Source of the DNA: Apoda limacodes
Lineage: Eukaryota; Arthropoda; Insecta; Lepidoptera; Limacodidae
Length of the DNA: 64,000 bases
Assembly: GCA_946406115.1 (NCBI GenBank)
Contig: OX291547.1
Span: 14,699,001 to 14,763,000 of the forward strand
Reading direction: 5' to 3'
Shown: piece by piece, positions 43,071 to 54,999 of the stretch
How positions within the stretch are numbered: position 1 is the first letter of the stretch
Layout of the letters: every line of letters begins with the position of its first letter
The notes under the pieces: generated by a model
What the model was told of the DNA's origin: nothing
The model's database searches: none
The model's input: the letters and a program-made list of their open reading frames with translations, nothing else
Made by a program: the position numbers and the translations under genes

Positions 43071-45972
43071 TCACCAGACAGGCATGCAAGGACCACAGCA
43101 ACCGCAGCATATGGGGACTCCAGGATAGCTACACCGCTTTGGAGAGCAAATTCCAGGCTCAGTACAGCAGTAGCAAGGACATGGCCTGCAGCGGTTTGGT
43201 CGGCAGCAAGGAATAGCCACTGTGTTGCATATAGGTGTAGGAGGCAGAACCGGTGTGCGAGGCTAAAAAACAACAAAACATGCTTGAATTATCTTCAAAG
43301 TCCTTGGAATTTAGTATAAACATAGTTGAGAAGGATTATTTAAAACCATGGACAACTAGGATACTTTGTGGTTTTGGAGTCAGTTTCTGGCATTTCGTCA
43401 ATCCTGTCAGTCCTAAGGAATTCTTACAATGAAGTGCGTCGTCTGGTTAACCTTAATCACAACCCTATCCCATTTATCAGAGTGAAAATAAAACTTTATT
43501 AGGGTTCCGAAGCTTAAATGCGAAATGGAACGCTATCCTATTTTAAAAACAGAAAAAATATTGCAAATGTTTCGCTCGAAAATTATTTTGACAAAATAGG
43601 TTATGAAGTTTTGCGAATATCGGCAATAATTGTAATTCTACGGAACCCTACTTGGTCGGTTTTCGTTAGTTAAAAGACAGTACCTGGAGGACCGAGCAAA
43701 TGGTCGGTTTTTTTAAACAGCGCCATCTATTGTCAAGTAGCTTAAGCGTTGCTCAATAACGTCACCTATTGTCAAATAGCTTTAGTGTTGCTTATTACTA
43801 CTCACCAATAGATTTCAGGAAGAGTCATACTTTTCAGTTTATCACTGCTTTATAAACACGGATAAAACGAAGTTTTCTAAAAATGAAACCTAGCTAGATC
43901 AATTTATCGACCCCGAAAACCCCTACATACTAAATTTCATGAAAATCGATGGAGCCGTTTCCGAGATTCAGATTATAAATATATATAATAAATAATATTT
44001 ATATAATATATATAAATATAAATATATATAATTGCTCGTTTAAAGGTATTAGATATGTCCACGACGTCACTTGTGGTGAGTTTCCCATAACAAGTTTTAA
44101 CGCACACATACAAACTTCATATATGAGCGTAACACAGGATGTGTTGAAACGAAAAAATTGTAGAATGTGTGGTTTGACCTATGTTATCATGGCTTTCGTT
44201 ACCAGCCATAAGGGCACATTCCAGACGTTATTGGGGTACCTCACAATATTCTGTGATCTGTGGTTTAAGCTATAGACTTTCACGTGGGCTCAGTGCAGAT
44301 TGTGAACCTTACATAACACTTTTTGATGGATGCATACGACGACTTCCTCACGACTTTTTCCTTTACCAAAAAAAAAGTGTTATAAGAAAGAAGAAAGAAA
44401 GAAAAATATTTATTTGGATTAAACAACACAATAAGGCCAAAAATAAACAATGAATATACATAATGTCTCTATGTGCTGCTTGTCACCAAAAAAAGTCTCC
44501 CACTCAGCATAAAAGCTGTGGCCAACACCACAGCACTGATTTTCAGTGGGAGCTTTCAGGCTGGCATCGGTGCACTGAGACGGATATTTACATATTCCTT
44601 AACCTATAACTTATTTAAAAACAAAGAACACTACAATAACGAATTACAAAAGATGAAGTAAAACTAAAAAACATGGTAAAAAGGTAAAAAACAAACAAAA
44701 AAAAAAAAAAGAGAGAAGCTATACTATTATTATTATTTGTTTTAGAAGGCAGGGCAGCATGGTCTAAGACATGGTTTAATCAATAAAGACTTATTGGTAC
44801 ATACTGGGTTCGAACGCCCGACCATCATAGATTTTTTATTCAATGTAGAAGAATTTGACATCAGCGATCAACCAATAATACACAATCAGCGCCAACGGTC
44901 ATATGGGCCAAAAGTCATGAACTTGTGGTTCTTTTTTATTGCGAAAATGGCTCCCACTGGTCCCAAAATTAACTATATTTTTTGCTGTTTTTATTTATTT
45001 ATTTATCCCATCCTTTTTGAGGTGTATAGTTAAAGATACACTGGTCTGGGAATGAAGTTTTAGAGAAACTTCGTTTCCAGGCCAGGTGTATCGTAACTAA
45101 TACACCAAACCATTATCCCCAAAAATCAAAATATACCCTGATAACTTATTTATTTCAATCGTGACAGTTGTTTGAAGATGGTAGAAAATGCAAGAAGAGA
45201 CAAAAAGGAAAAGTTATTAAAAGAAATTTATTTCTTTAATTTTTCCTTTTTTTTATTGTTACAGTAAAGTTATTGATAAAAGTATTATGGATTTCTCTAG
45301 TGATTATTTACTAGACGACCCCAATTACGAACCTGGTAATTCAAGTTCCGAGCTTTAGATTTAGCTCATAAGTAAATTGTACTGACGTCATCGACAAAAA
45401 TAAACGATTTTAATTTTTTGGCACATTTTTTTGTTTTTGAACATATTTCCAACCCAGAAATATTGGCGTATTCTCCAGGGCCAGCCCTATTGAATCGTCT
45501 TATAAAATGTATGAAACGGTGTATACTGAACTATACACCGGCCTGTGAACGTAAGGTGTCTGGGTGTATCATTAACGATACACCGGCCTGGGAGAAAAGG
45601 TGTCTCGGTGTATAGTTAAGTATACACCGGCGCTTAGTGTGTTATTCGATCAGGTGCAGGTTTTTGATCCGTATGTCCGTCGCCATAGGCCACCTGCATT
45701 TCCTTCCTAATACTCTGTCTACTATTTATAATAATTACCTTGTCACATGGCGGACACGGTGGCAAGCACGGTAGCACTGGAAGGGCTGGACACGGCTCTG
45801 GGCACGGTCGGACTGGTGCCGGGCACGGTGAGCAGCCTCCACCAGGGCAAATAGAGCAACGGGTCAACTTGTTGTAGGACGCAACGCAGGGCTTCGTAGT
45901 ATACGGGTAGCAAGCCCCACAAGGCAGCCCCGTGCAAACACAAGGATCGAAACTGTAAAATGGTGCACTCAT
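43071..45972 (-). CDS. Cys/Pro-rich protein, two exons, 141 aa
   Basis: Exon 1 (45,739-45,972) starts at ATG with A at -3 (MSAPFYSFDPCVCTGLPCGA) and ends LPPCPPCDK at AAG|GTAATT, phase 0. Exon 2 (43,071-43,262) follows tgttgttttttag and is in phase 0. It reads PRTPVLPPTPICNTVAIPCC, CRPCPCYCC, CCGCCGPCMPVW and stop. Matching phases and Cys-Pro pattern across a 2.48-kb intron, with no competing partner for either exon, support joining them. The protein has about 30 Cys and many CP and PC steps. It is presumably a structural protein of the cluster. The intron contains a hairpin transposon (45.0-45.6 kb) and other repeats. I saw no clear AATAAA within about 100 bp of the stop. Confidence 0.65.
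43500..44035. repeat. interspersed repeat with AT-rich microsatellite end
   Basis: It starts 'agggttccgaagcttaaatg' and includes 'aatcgatggagccgtttccg' and 'agattcagattataaat'. It ends in an (AT)-rich run at 43,979-44,032, typical of a 3'-anchored microsatellite of an insect SINE or LINE. It is intronic to the 43-46-kb gene. Confidence 0.5.
45018..45632. repeat. MITE-like element with 'GGTGTATAGTTAA..ATACACC' ends
   Basis: The left side carries 'aggtgtatagttaaagatac' with an inverted partner 'gtgtatcgtaactaatacac' at 45,085. The right side has three further palindromic copies ('ggtgtatactgaactatac', 'ggtgtatcattaacgatac', 'ggtgtatagttaagtatac', each followed by 'accgg'). It lies in the intron of the 43-46-kb gene. 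Confidence 0.5.
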
Positions 45973-45999
45973 ATTTGGTTTTTCTATTTTTTTATACGG

Positions 46000-47560
46000 A
46001 ATTTTTAAATTATGGTTAAAAAAATTAAAATTATATGAATTTATTTTTTGACATGTGTAGTTTTTATTCTTATTTTAATTTTATGAAAAAGGTGTTATCT
46101 ATTTTCAGAAGAAAATTTATGATTTTTTTTTTCGTCTTCTATCTTATGCATGGATAAGAATGGTAGCACAAGACAGGTTGCTGCTTCAGGTTAACCTGAA
46201 AATTTTATTTTGCAAGATTTTAAAATCAAAGCCTTGTATAGTATAATCTGTATGAAAAATATGACATCCTCATGTCAGGTGTATCAAAGTTGAGAGTCAG
46301 GTCATTTGTGATAGACTGAAGCGGATTGTTCATAAATTTGTTTAAACATTAAATAATTGGTGTATAAATTAAGGGTTGTCCTTTAAAGTAAAAACCTGAC
46401 AATTCACAGTCAAAATGACACAACTTATACTACTACTATTCTAACATCTATCTGTAGCAAACAAAAAACTCTGTAAATAGCCAATTACAAAGCAGCGGCT
46501 AACAGCTAGTTTTTATTTATATCACATTAAGCCACTGTTCCACTTTAAGAGTTACGCATCTAAAACTTCGATAGGATACTTTAGGCTGCGTTCTTATTTC
46601 TCTTATTCGTTACCGATCTTAGCACGCCTACATCCATATCACAAAGTCCATACGTATAACTTAACTATTTGTATGAGAGGGAGGGAGGGAGGAGAGGGTA
46701 TATATAAAAAAAACATGGAGAGAGAGCGCGCTGTAGATATAAGATATATACTTAGGGATCGCAATCCTGCACCCAAATCCCGCGGGATCCACGCACTATT
46801 AAGAAAGTATTTTTTTGTTATAATCGTGTTCAAGTTACACATGTAACAGTGTCAAGAAATTGAAAGCTTTACATTAAAATACAAGTATTTATTACATTGT
46901 TATTATCATATTGAAGTTTTCTGTTTCTGAAAATATTTTCTTAAAAATACACAATGCGTTAATAGTTTGGTCGTTAAAATGATTTCTTACTTCATTGCAT
47001 TTGTGGCCGGCTGCAGAAAACACACGCTCAGACTCTACGTTTATACAAAATCTAAATATTTCCCCCTTTTTCCTGAGTTTGTAATGTACTCACGTGGGCT
47101 TCACTTACTTCCTCGTGCATTTTTACGCAAAATTATGATTTTTTCAGTTTCGCAAATGTCGCGCGGATCACTCACACGTAATGTTCTGTGGGAGTCGCAG
47201 TCCCTATATATATACAGACTAGGCCCATAATTGAAAAACCCATCTCTATACCGTGCCAGTAGTACAGTAACAGTTGTGGAAACCACGTTTTTTGGGTATG
47301 TCGACCCCGCTGAGCACGAATCTACCTGTTGCCAAAGGGAAATTCGGACCGAGAGTCCGGTATCCAAGATGGCGCCCAAAATGCTGTTTCTCTTATATAT
47401 CTCTTGTCTACTGACTTAAAATAATGGTTGAAACGTCTTTTCAGGGGTTTTCTTGGATGCCGAATGCATTGCATTGTTAAAAATTTACAAACCTTAAACC
47501 TGCACTAAGCGTTCTAAGCAGTTGCCGAAACTTTCTTATTCATTTCTCCATGCATTTTAT
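46000..47560. other. intergenic upstream of the 43-46-kb gene, no gene recognised
   Basis: It contains a GGGA-rich simple repeat at 46,676-46,700. A palindrome-like pair spans about 47,190-47,260. Several short frames have no supporting motif. Confidence 0.4.
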
Positions 47561-47569
47561 TGTATTAGG

Positions 47570-48240
47570 GATTTAAAAACCCGTATGGTTCTACAATTTC
47601 TTCGACTATTAACGTTGCAAAACACAATGAGAAAATTTTATGGCTCTATCGCTTTATTGGAGAGGGGAAGTCACTCAACAAACTTTCGCTATGTATAGGC
47701 AAGGCCTATCCAAAACTGGTTAGAAAGATAAACCAGGACGAAGAAATTGAGATAATTCCGACGAAGATGGACTTCTCAAGGTTGGTCTTGAGAAGTCCAA
47801 GGTTATGAAGTCGTTTAACTTGATAAACTTTACAGTTCCCAACTCATGTTTCTGCAACATTGCCACAGAAGACCGAGCAACCAAAGATATTTAGGCATCG
47901 CTTCTCAAAGCTAAAAAGCTTGGCTCAGTTCTGGTTATGAACTTTGTTAATCAGCGACTAGTTTTTAAGATTCATCTGAAAACCATCTGAAAGTTTTCAT
48001 ATACCAAAAAACTCTGGTTTGACTCTTTCAGAGCTATTTTAAGTATAAAGACACTAAGGATCGGACGAAGGTTGAAGAGGCGTTTTACGTCGTCTTATTG
48101 TAGCTTACGAAGCAGGCAGACAAATTGACTTGTCTTCAATTTTGAAACACGAGCTTCTTCCAGTACCTTTATCGTTCTCAAAAAAAAAAATGGCACACTC
48201 AGACCATCGGTGGTAAAACTTGTTTCTAAAGTGTACTGCC
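47570..48240 (+). pseudogene. unclassified transposon-derived frame, broken
   Basis: The plus strand reads PYGSTISSTINVAKHNEKIL, WLYRFIGEGKSLNKLSLCIG and KAYPKLVRKI. After breaks, IVAYEAGRQIDLSSILKHEL and LPVPLSF follow. The wording resembles a repetitive ORF type I have seen in many animal genomes next to transposons, but I cannot name the family. Stops interrupt it. Confidence 0.4.
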
Positions 48241-49214
48241 TACCTAGTAGCTGACTTTTCAGGTACTTGCCGTCAACACTACATCATACGTAATCTGTGC
48301 GTCGACGCGAACTGTGCTCCCGCTTAAAGTAATAAAAATGACGATTTTAAGCAATAAACAACACACACACCATTTTTCAACTAACATCACTTACATACAT
48401 TACATTATTTCAAGTTGATAAAGTATTTATGTATTGATGACCCCTGTGACACATTTATTTATTTTACATAAATTATGTTTGTGGCGATTTTATTTAGGTA
48501 GGTACTCACCGATTCTCATCTTTCTAGGGACAATTGTAAAATTTAATAAGCGATAATGACACGCGACACGCTACTTAGGCAGTACCTGGCGCACTGGTGG
48601 TTGGTCGGAGCGGTCGCCTGCGAAATATGGGGAGGGGGAGTCCCCGCACTGGACCACACCGCACCTCATCAATTTCCTGTCTAGACAGCAGAGTTACCTC
48701 ACTATTAGTAGTTATAACGCTATGGTATCGTGTAAATAACACACATCTCGCCAGTCGCCGTGTTTTTTTTCTAACTTGGCCGGACATACTGCCGTGTTTT
48801 TTTGTAATTCAACTTGCCGCGAATTTTTTTTAAAATTTTGGTATAAAATATATCCATGTCATAATGACACTCCATATTAAAAATCTTTGTGACCTACAAG
48901 AAGCTTGTTCAAATCTTAATCTTAATCTTATTTTTTAAAGGCAATTGTACATTCAGTACATTAAGCCAGCATAGCGTCAGTTTCAATATAACTAGTCCAT
49001 ATTGATCAATATACAAGATGGCGCAATGAAACGTGCATATTGCATCACCTTTTTTGTGGGGTAGAAAGCGCGCGTTGGTACTTAAACCTATTATTATCGT
49101 TGGGTAGGCGGGCTCATGGAATTTTAGTCATCAAGTTTTAGTCACCAAGTTTTAGTCACCTCGACGGGAAGTGTCGCGTATTTTACGAGAACTCTCGTTC
49201 ATACATTGGTTTTC

Positions 49215-49367
49215 TCTAAGGACTCTTCAAGAAAGAAGTTATTGGATTTTTGAAGGGTCGGCAACGCGCGAGTGATACCCCTGGTGTTGCAAGCGTCCAT
49301 AGGCCACGGTGACCGATTACCATTAGGCGGACCGTGTGTTTGTTTGCCACCTTGGTATAAAAAAAAT
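49215..49367 (+). repeat. non-LTR 3' end nested inside the mariner element
   Basis: 'gactcttcaagaaagaagtt', 'gaagggtcggcaacgcgcga' and 'gtttgtttgccaccttggta' followed by an A-run. It matches the copies at 38.9-39.1 and 51.7 kb. Confidence 0.7.
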
Positions 49368-49385
49368 GTTCCTAGGTGACAATAT

Positions 49386-49900
49386 TGTTCTAATTATGTA
49401 ATACGACGAATTAGTGAAGCTCCGAGTGCAAATTTTATTAAAATATGCGTTTTGAAGAGACCGGTTCAATGATTAAACCACAAGAAAAAGGTAGTCAAAG
49501 AACATCTAGGACAAAAGACAATATTCAGAAGATAATGCAGTCTGTACGAGAAGATGCACAAATGTCTACTCGCAAGAGATCGTCTGCCTTTCACTTATCG
49601 GGCCGAAGTTTGCAACGAATTTTGAACTTGGATCTTAAACTGCATCCAGACATGCTGCAATTAACACAAGAATTGCAAAAGTCCGACTTCAGAGCAAGGC
49701 TTTGCTAATGAAATGCTTAAACGATTTTCCAATTTTGACAATATCCTTTTCTCTAATGAGGCACATTTCCATATGAATGCGTTCGTAAACCGTCATAATT
49801 GTCGTTACTGGAACAGTGAGAATCTTAAACTCAAACACCAGGAACCGGAACCGGAACAGGAAGGAGGAATAAAAAGGAAAAAGGAAAAGGATTGGTAAAA
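49386..49900 (+). pseudogene. mariner-like transposase, frameshifted
   Basis: The first frame carries MRFEETGSMIKPQEKGSQRT, VREDAQMSTRKRSSAFHLSG and LKLHPDMLQLTQELQKSDFR. A one-base frameshift near 49,700 shifts the reading to FANEMLKRFSNFDNILFSNE, AHFHMNAFVN and NCRYWNSEN. Related transposases usually have Asp where this copy has Asn (FSNEAHF), and the C-terminal third is missing. It lies within the inverted-repeat element and is inactive. Confidence 0.8.
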
Positions 49901-50591
49901 CGATAGTTTTCAATAATTTCCGGTTGCGGTTAGAGGAGTGCCGTCGTAGAAACGGTCATAATTCAGATGATGTAATCTTTAAAAAATAAACTTCAGTAAT
50001 ACATTACAATTCCTCAGTTTTATTTAAACGATACCTTTTGTATTTATTTTTTTATCTATTGTTTAAATATGCACGTTTTATTGCGCCATCCTGTATAATC
50101 TTCTGGGTAACCTAAAGGAATAAAAATAGTAAAATGTTGGCGTCAGGCACCCAGTTTTCGACCAAAAGAAACATACGATTTCATTCTGATACAGATCCTT
50201 GATGTGCGAGTTCTACTCGCATATTTAGATCTCAAAAGTTCAATAGTCAAATAAGCAATGGTAAATAATTTTCCAAACGTCCACTTGTCAGTCCTTCCGG
50301 CCATCTGTTTGTATCTATTTTAACAAAATCCTACCTCTTGTCCACTTAACTTTTTTTAATTTGTGGAGTTTTATTTTACCGTAATCAGGTATTGCGTTGA
50401 AGTAGTAATAACTTCAGTTACTCAATTCATTGTTCTGTTTAAAAAGGAAAATCTGTCAAAGATGTAAAATAACTGACAAAAATGACATTTATAAAATTTA
50501 AGTGAACATTTCTAAAAAACATAAATATAACAAATTATTTAAAAAAAATTAAAAGTATAGAAAGACGAAAAAATCTTTTTATAATTTGAAA

Positions 50592-52371
50592 ATGTGTTCA
50601 ATGTGTTTCTGCCCGACTTGCCCACCGATTTTACCATGTGGTCTGGGTTCATGCCCTTATTCATGCCCACCTCCTGCGCCTTGTTGCCAACCATGTTGTC
50701 CTCCGCCTTCACCTTGTACCCCATGCCCTCCTTGTATATGCAAGCCTAGGTTTAGACAATGTCCCGCACCAGTCATCCCCGATGTAGTTCCACCGATAGT
50801 GCCAGTACTGCCCCCGTGCCGACCACGTCGGGTTATTTGCCCTGAACCCATACCGTGCCCTCCAAGACCTGTTTGCTGTCCTCCTGTACTACCATGCTGC
50901 CCTCCTCCAGAACCCTGTGAACTACCGCCAGTAAGATTTTACTTTAAGGATTCAAAAGATTTAGAAAAAGTAGAAAGCACAGAGCACTGACAGTATAATT
51001 TAATGAAGATTTGATGCTAGAAATATAAGAAAAAAGTGTATATGTACAAAATAACTATAAATTATATTTTCTTTCAGGTGAGGCCCTGTCCTGAGCCAAC
51101 TCCGTGTTATCAACCAGTACTTCCATGCTGTAACCCGCAATGCCCACCCCCAATAATACCCAAGCAGCGTCCGATTTGCCCAAGAGCGCCACCTGCCCCG
51201 TACCCCTGCCTACCAGTCTGTCGTAGCTGCTGCCCAGAGTGCGACAACTTGGACCCGGTTACCCGGCGCAGGCCATTGATCGTCCACGATGGTGTATACC
51301 AGAACAGACCTACGAATTTCCCTGCAGAATGTTACACTCGTCGTAATCCTAATGTTCGTTACTCTGCACAATACTACAGACCGGTAAGTATTTTATTCGC
51401 AACTCGAAAAAAATTATTTGTCTTGGCCCCACTGCATAATTCTGTTTATAATCTTTTTATTTCGGTGTTGCATAGTGATTAGGTATTCAAATTATATTGA
51501 AGTAAATATGTAACGTGAAATACGATGTATTTACCACGTGTTTATTACTTAACTCTCTTTCTATTTGCAATCGATTTTAACCAACTTCCCGATATGCTAG
51601 AAACTTGAAACTTTTAAAATAGCTCTAAATCCGATGATAATGCTATATTTTTAACAGAGAAATAAAGAAAAATCCTCCCGCGAACGCTTAGGTTGTGGAA
51701 TGAGCTCCCTGCCAAGGTTTTCTCTGACTACAGTATGGGGTTCTTCAAGAAAGAAGTTATTAGATTTTTAAAACAGGTCGGCAACAGGCGAGTGATGCCT
51801 CAGGTTACAATCAGGCGGACCGCAAGCTTGTTTGCGAGCTTAGTGTTATAAAAAAATGGAAGTTGTCAGCGGCTCCGCCCGCGCCTAATTAGGTTATCAG
51901 TGTGGAATATCTACGGCAACTACTTGATTACAGTAAGGAAGTTTGCAAGTTATAGCTGTAGCTATAATTTATCCATGTGAAATTTGGCTATAGTAAAAAT
52001 TTGCCTATTTATTCTCTATCTCTTAAACTATCCCTGTGCCAAATTTCAGCTCAATTGGATGCTCCAGTGCGACGTAAAGAAAGGAGATACAATCAAATGA
52101 GTGTGGATTAGACCAGTTGGACCACTGCCCCGAAAGGGATTATATAGTAGCTCTATCCCGCGGCAACGACTGCGCATCGTTATGGGATTCCTAAATAGTT
52201 AATCCTGCAATAACTTTTAAATATTTGATGATAATAACATATATCCAATTTCAGCTGAAGTGGATAAAGTAGGCAAACAAACAAAACTGACACAGTTTTA
52301 AAATAGTATAAATACTAATTTCATTATTACAGGCATGCGGATACTGCGCTGTTGATGTTCCACTACGGTAG
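50592..52371 (+). CDS. large Cys/Pro-rich protein, three exons, 227 aa ('DPVT..RRPLIV' family)
   Basis: Exon 1 (50,592-50,930) starts MCSMCFCPTCPPILPCGLGS, is dense in CPP/CC units and ends PPEPCELPP at CCA|GTAAGA. Exon 2 (51,078-51,383) follows ttttctttcag and reads VRPCPEPTPCYQPVLPCC, later CDNLDPVTRRRPLIVHDG, ending QYYRP at CCG|GTAAGT. Exon 3 (52,333-52,371) follows attattacag and reads ACGYCAVDVPLR, then stop. All junctions are phase 0. The exon 2 C-terminal half and its boundary match the 14.6-kb gene, which lacks most of the Cys/Pro-rich N-terminus. AATAAA is at 52,390-52,395 and again at 52,467-52,472. Intron 2 has taken in a non-LTR 3' end and a family-R repeat. It is likely a structural protein rich in disulphide or metal-binding Cys; tissue and role are not shown by the sequence. 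Confidence 0.75.
51665..51855 (+). repeat. non-LTR 3' end in intron 2 of the 50.6-kb gene
   Basis: 'ctcccgcgaacgcttaggtt', 'gtggaatgagctccctgcca' and 'gggttcttcaagaaagaag'. Same family as at 38.5-39.1 kb. Confidence 0.65.
51856..52310 (+). repeat. repeat family R in intron 2 of the 50.6-kb gene
   Basis: 'gtcagcggctccgcccgcgc', 'ctaattaggttatcagtgtg' and a later 'caaatttcagctcaattgga'. Probably two family-R fragments in tandem. Confidence 0.55.
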
Positions 52372-52399
52372 CAAATCGTTTCTCAATGAAATAAACAGT

Positions 52400-53370
52400 T
52401 TTGGCGATTTAAAATATTTGTAAACATTATTGTAACCAGTGTTTGTATTAAAATGTAAACGTTTTTAATAAACAATTTTTTTTCATAGATTTTGTCTTTT
52501 AATATTACGTAATATGGGGTTTATAACCTATACATGTATCTGCTGGCACTTTTACGTGGCTAGCATATAAAAGTGCGAAATACAGGCTTACGAATAAGTG
52601 CGACAACGGAAAGCCCACAGAGTAAGGAATACTGGGCGCTGGCGCTACTCGGCTGCGCGCGCCCCGATAGTGGTGAAAGTAATAAAGCATATAGCAGCTA
52701 ACTAGCGCCGCCATTAGATATCCTCCATTTTCTCTTCGTAGAACACGAATTTCTAAAATCCAAATGTAGCAAATATAAAGCTAGTCATAAGCTATTTTTA
52801 GAAGGTTTTATATAGTTTCTAAATAATATCTAAATAATATCTGTGAGTTGTAGTTGGCATTTCTGCTAAACACGGCCACTTTAACTTGTAAGAGGGCCCA
52901 TAATAGTCGTGCCGAACGATGGCGCAAAGCGCATACGCCACTGCACTCGGCTGCCAGTGCAAATTTGACCGTCGTGGAGTGAATTTGTTCAAAAAAAATT
53001 AAAAAATGCCGTTCAAAAAAAATTTGACGTAAAATTCAAAGCTCAAAAGTAAATAAAGCAAATGCTGGTGTAGCATATCACAAGTAAGTATTTAATAAAA
53101 GCAAAATAAGCTTTTATTATATAATGTTGAGGTTTTGTGTTTCAAAGGCGTCTTGGCACAAAAAGGGTGAAAAGGTAATTTAGTAATCTAATTAAAGTTT
53201 AAATCCAAAGCGGTAGCCTGAATGACATAGGTATTATTATATGTTTTCATGTTTATATATCATTTTAGAAGCATTTTGAACCTAGAAATAAAACATCTCT
53301 GAACACAAAACCTCAACTATAACATGACTAAATAAGACAGATGAGAACCTGCCGTCTAGTTCTATATCGA
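52400..53370. other. intergenic with a MITE fragment
   Basis: It contains a half-copy of the 3.5-kb hairpin MITE at about 52,785-52,890 (cataagctatttttagaag ... ctgtgagttgtagttgg). No gene was recognised. Confidence 0.4.
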
Positions 53371-53399
53371 TATGAAATAAGTTGTGACTTGTAAGCGTG

Positions 53400-54308
53400 T
53401 AAAATTTTTTTTTTTTTACAATTATAAGCAAATAACAAATAGAATTTTTCATTTTGTCCATCCGTCTGCCTTTACAAACAAAATTCTTGTGCATATCGAA
53501 CTGAAAGATAGTCACAAGGGTAACTATGTGGCGTTGGAGCAAATTTCGATACTTAATTGTTGGTCGGCAGTAGAGCTAATCAACAAAACTACTGGCAAAC
53601 ATGAACTCGCGAATGAAGTCGAAGATGTTACTGTAGATGAATATTATTTAATGACATACCAGATGACAATAATTTAGTGCACAAATTACTGCATACATTG
53701 CTGGTGTTGCAGTAAATTTCTTGACAAAAAACTTAAATGGGTCGATTGCAATGCAGAATTAAATGAAAGTGAGATTTATACATCTCACAAAATGATAAAA
53801 ATTAAAGAAACAGTAGGGTTAATATATCGCTCTAAAGATGTCATCACAGTTTCTCAAAAAGCAAAAAAAATTGTGTTAAAAAATATCCTGTACAGTAGTA
53901 ACATAAAACCGAAACATACAAAACGATATATAGGTAGTTACGCATGTGTTGAGGCTTTGTGAAGGAGCGAATTTGTTTAAGAATTTACTAATACATCAAT
54001 TTGACCAGGCGCCTTTAAACAATCATTCAATACAATTAATAAAAGCAATACTGGAGATATACGCAGACATCAGATTAAACTACCTTACAAAAGAAGGAAC
54101 ACTAGTGTATCAATACGAAGTCATTTTATCAAAACCGTTTTATTTTTGGGACAATGACTCAAAAAAAAATGTATTTATATGTCAAATTTCTTGGTTTATG
54201 TTATTGTATTCAAATAAGTTATTATTTTTACACTATAAACTGGTAGATAAAGAAAATATTTTACCACTTTTAATTTTGACTGCTGCTTTTGGTGATATTT
54301 TTCTGTAA
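53400..54308 (+). pseudogene. P-element-like transposase C-terminal remnant
   Basis: Three pieces in two frames give a plausible order. First LVHIELKDSHKGNYVALEQI and SILNC (53,490-53,555). Then ITAYIAGVAVNFL shifting to DKKLKWVDCNAELNE with GLIYRSKDVI (53,690-53,850). Last EGANLFKNLLIHQFDQAPLN with IQLIKAILEIYADIRLNYLT (53,960-54,110). This resembles the C-terminal half of P-element or THAP9-type transposases ('YIAG' box, then 'LI..KD..', then the final 'I..Y...RL.YL' helix). Stops and shifts make it non-functional. Assignment is by pattern only. Confidence 0.5.
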
Positions 54309-54523
54309 GTTTTTATTCAATGTAAATAATGAATATAACAATTTAATAAAGCATTACATCATATTTACTAACCTATAGGGTGGCTATATAGATTATATCG
54401 CGCGTGTTTTACATCTTTGCTAAAATGTTGCTGTCCCTATCGAACACGACGCGGGCGCGAGGTATGATTTTGTCGGATGGCACGAGCTTCAGTATTCTGA
54501 TAAGCGATATGATTTTCACCCAA

Positions 54524-54965
54524 AACGCCCATGATAAGCAAGTACAGCAAGATGTCGCTTAGAAATAAGCTGAATCTTTACACAACTTGTATCCGCCCCA
54601 TACTAGCTTATGCTAGCGTAGTTTTGCGTTCTCCAAGCGCACTCTCCATAAACTTCAGCCCTCCAAAACCGCTTTCTCAGAGCGGCCTCCGGAGCCTCCC
54701 GGTACGTCCGCAATGCGGACCTACACAGGGACTTCGAGCTCCCTACGATTCCCCAATATTTCAAAGACCTGACAGTCCGCTTTTTCGAGCGTACACAAAA
54801 TCACCCGAATCGACTATTTGTGTAATCCACAACGTATCATTCCCTCCGACCGACCTCGGCATGGTCGTAAAACTAGGTGGCCTCGGCACGTACTAACGGC
54901 CCAAGATGACGATATCGCTGTCCGGATAGCGAGATTAGTCTCAACGCCGACGTCCCCGGGTACTT
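54524..54965 (+). pseudogene. non-LTR (jockey-type) reverse transcriptase C-terminal fragment
   Basis: The frame MSLRNKLNLYTTCIRPILAY and ASVV, followed by a shifted LRAASGASRYVRNADLHRDF and FFERTQNHPNR, corresponds to the segment after the RT domain in jockey-like elements. Frameshifts and stops are present. Confidence 0.7.
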
Positions 54966-54999
54966 TTAAGCTAAATGTTTCGCAAACGAGGCCCTCAAT

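Larger units (their letters stand above)
49014..50093. mobile_element. Tc1/mariner-type element, 1080 bp, with 27-29-bp inverted ends and TA target duplication
   Basis: The left end (49,012-49,040) begins TACAAGATGGCGCAATGAAA and the right end (50,067-50,095), read on the other strand, begins TACAGGATGGCGCAATAAAA. The 29-bp arms differ at two positions, counting the flanking TA. TA flanks both sides. It contains a broken transposase and, nested near its left side, a non-LTR 3' end (49,215-49,367). Confidence 0.85.

Noticed and set aside
43014..43319. 101-codon plus-strand frame over the last exon of the 43-46-kb gene
   Set aside because: No motif; it is the complement of a Cys/Pro-rich exon with good splice framing.
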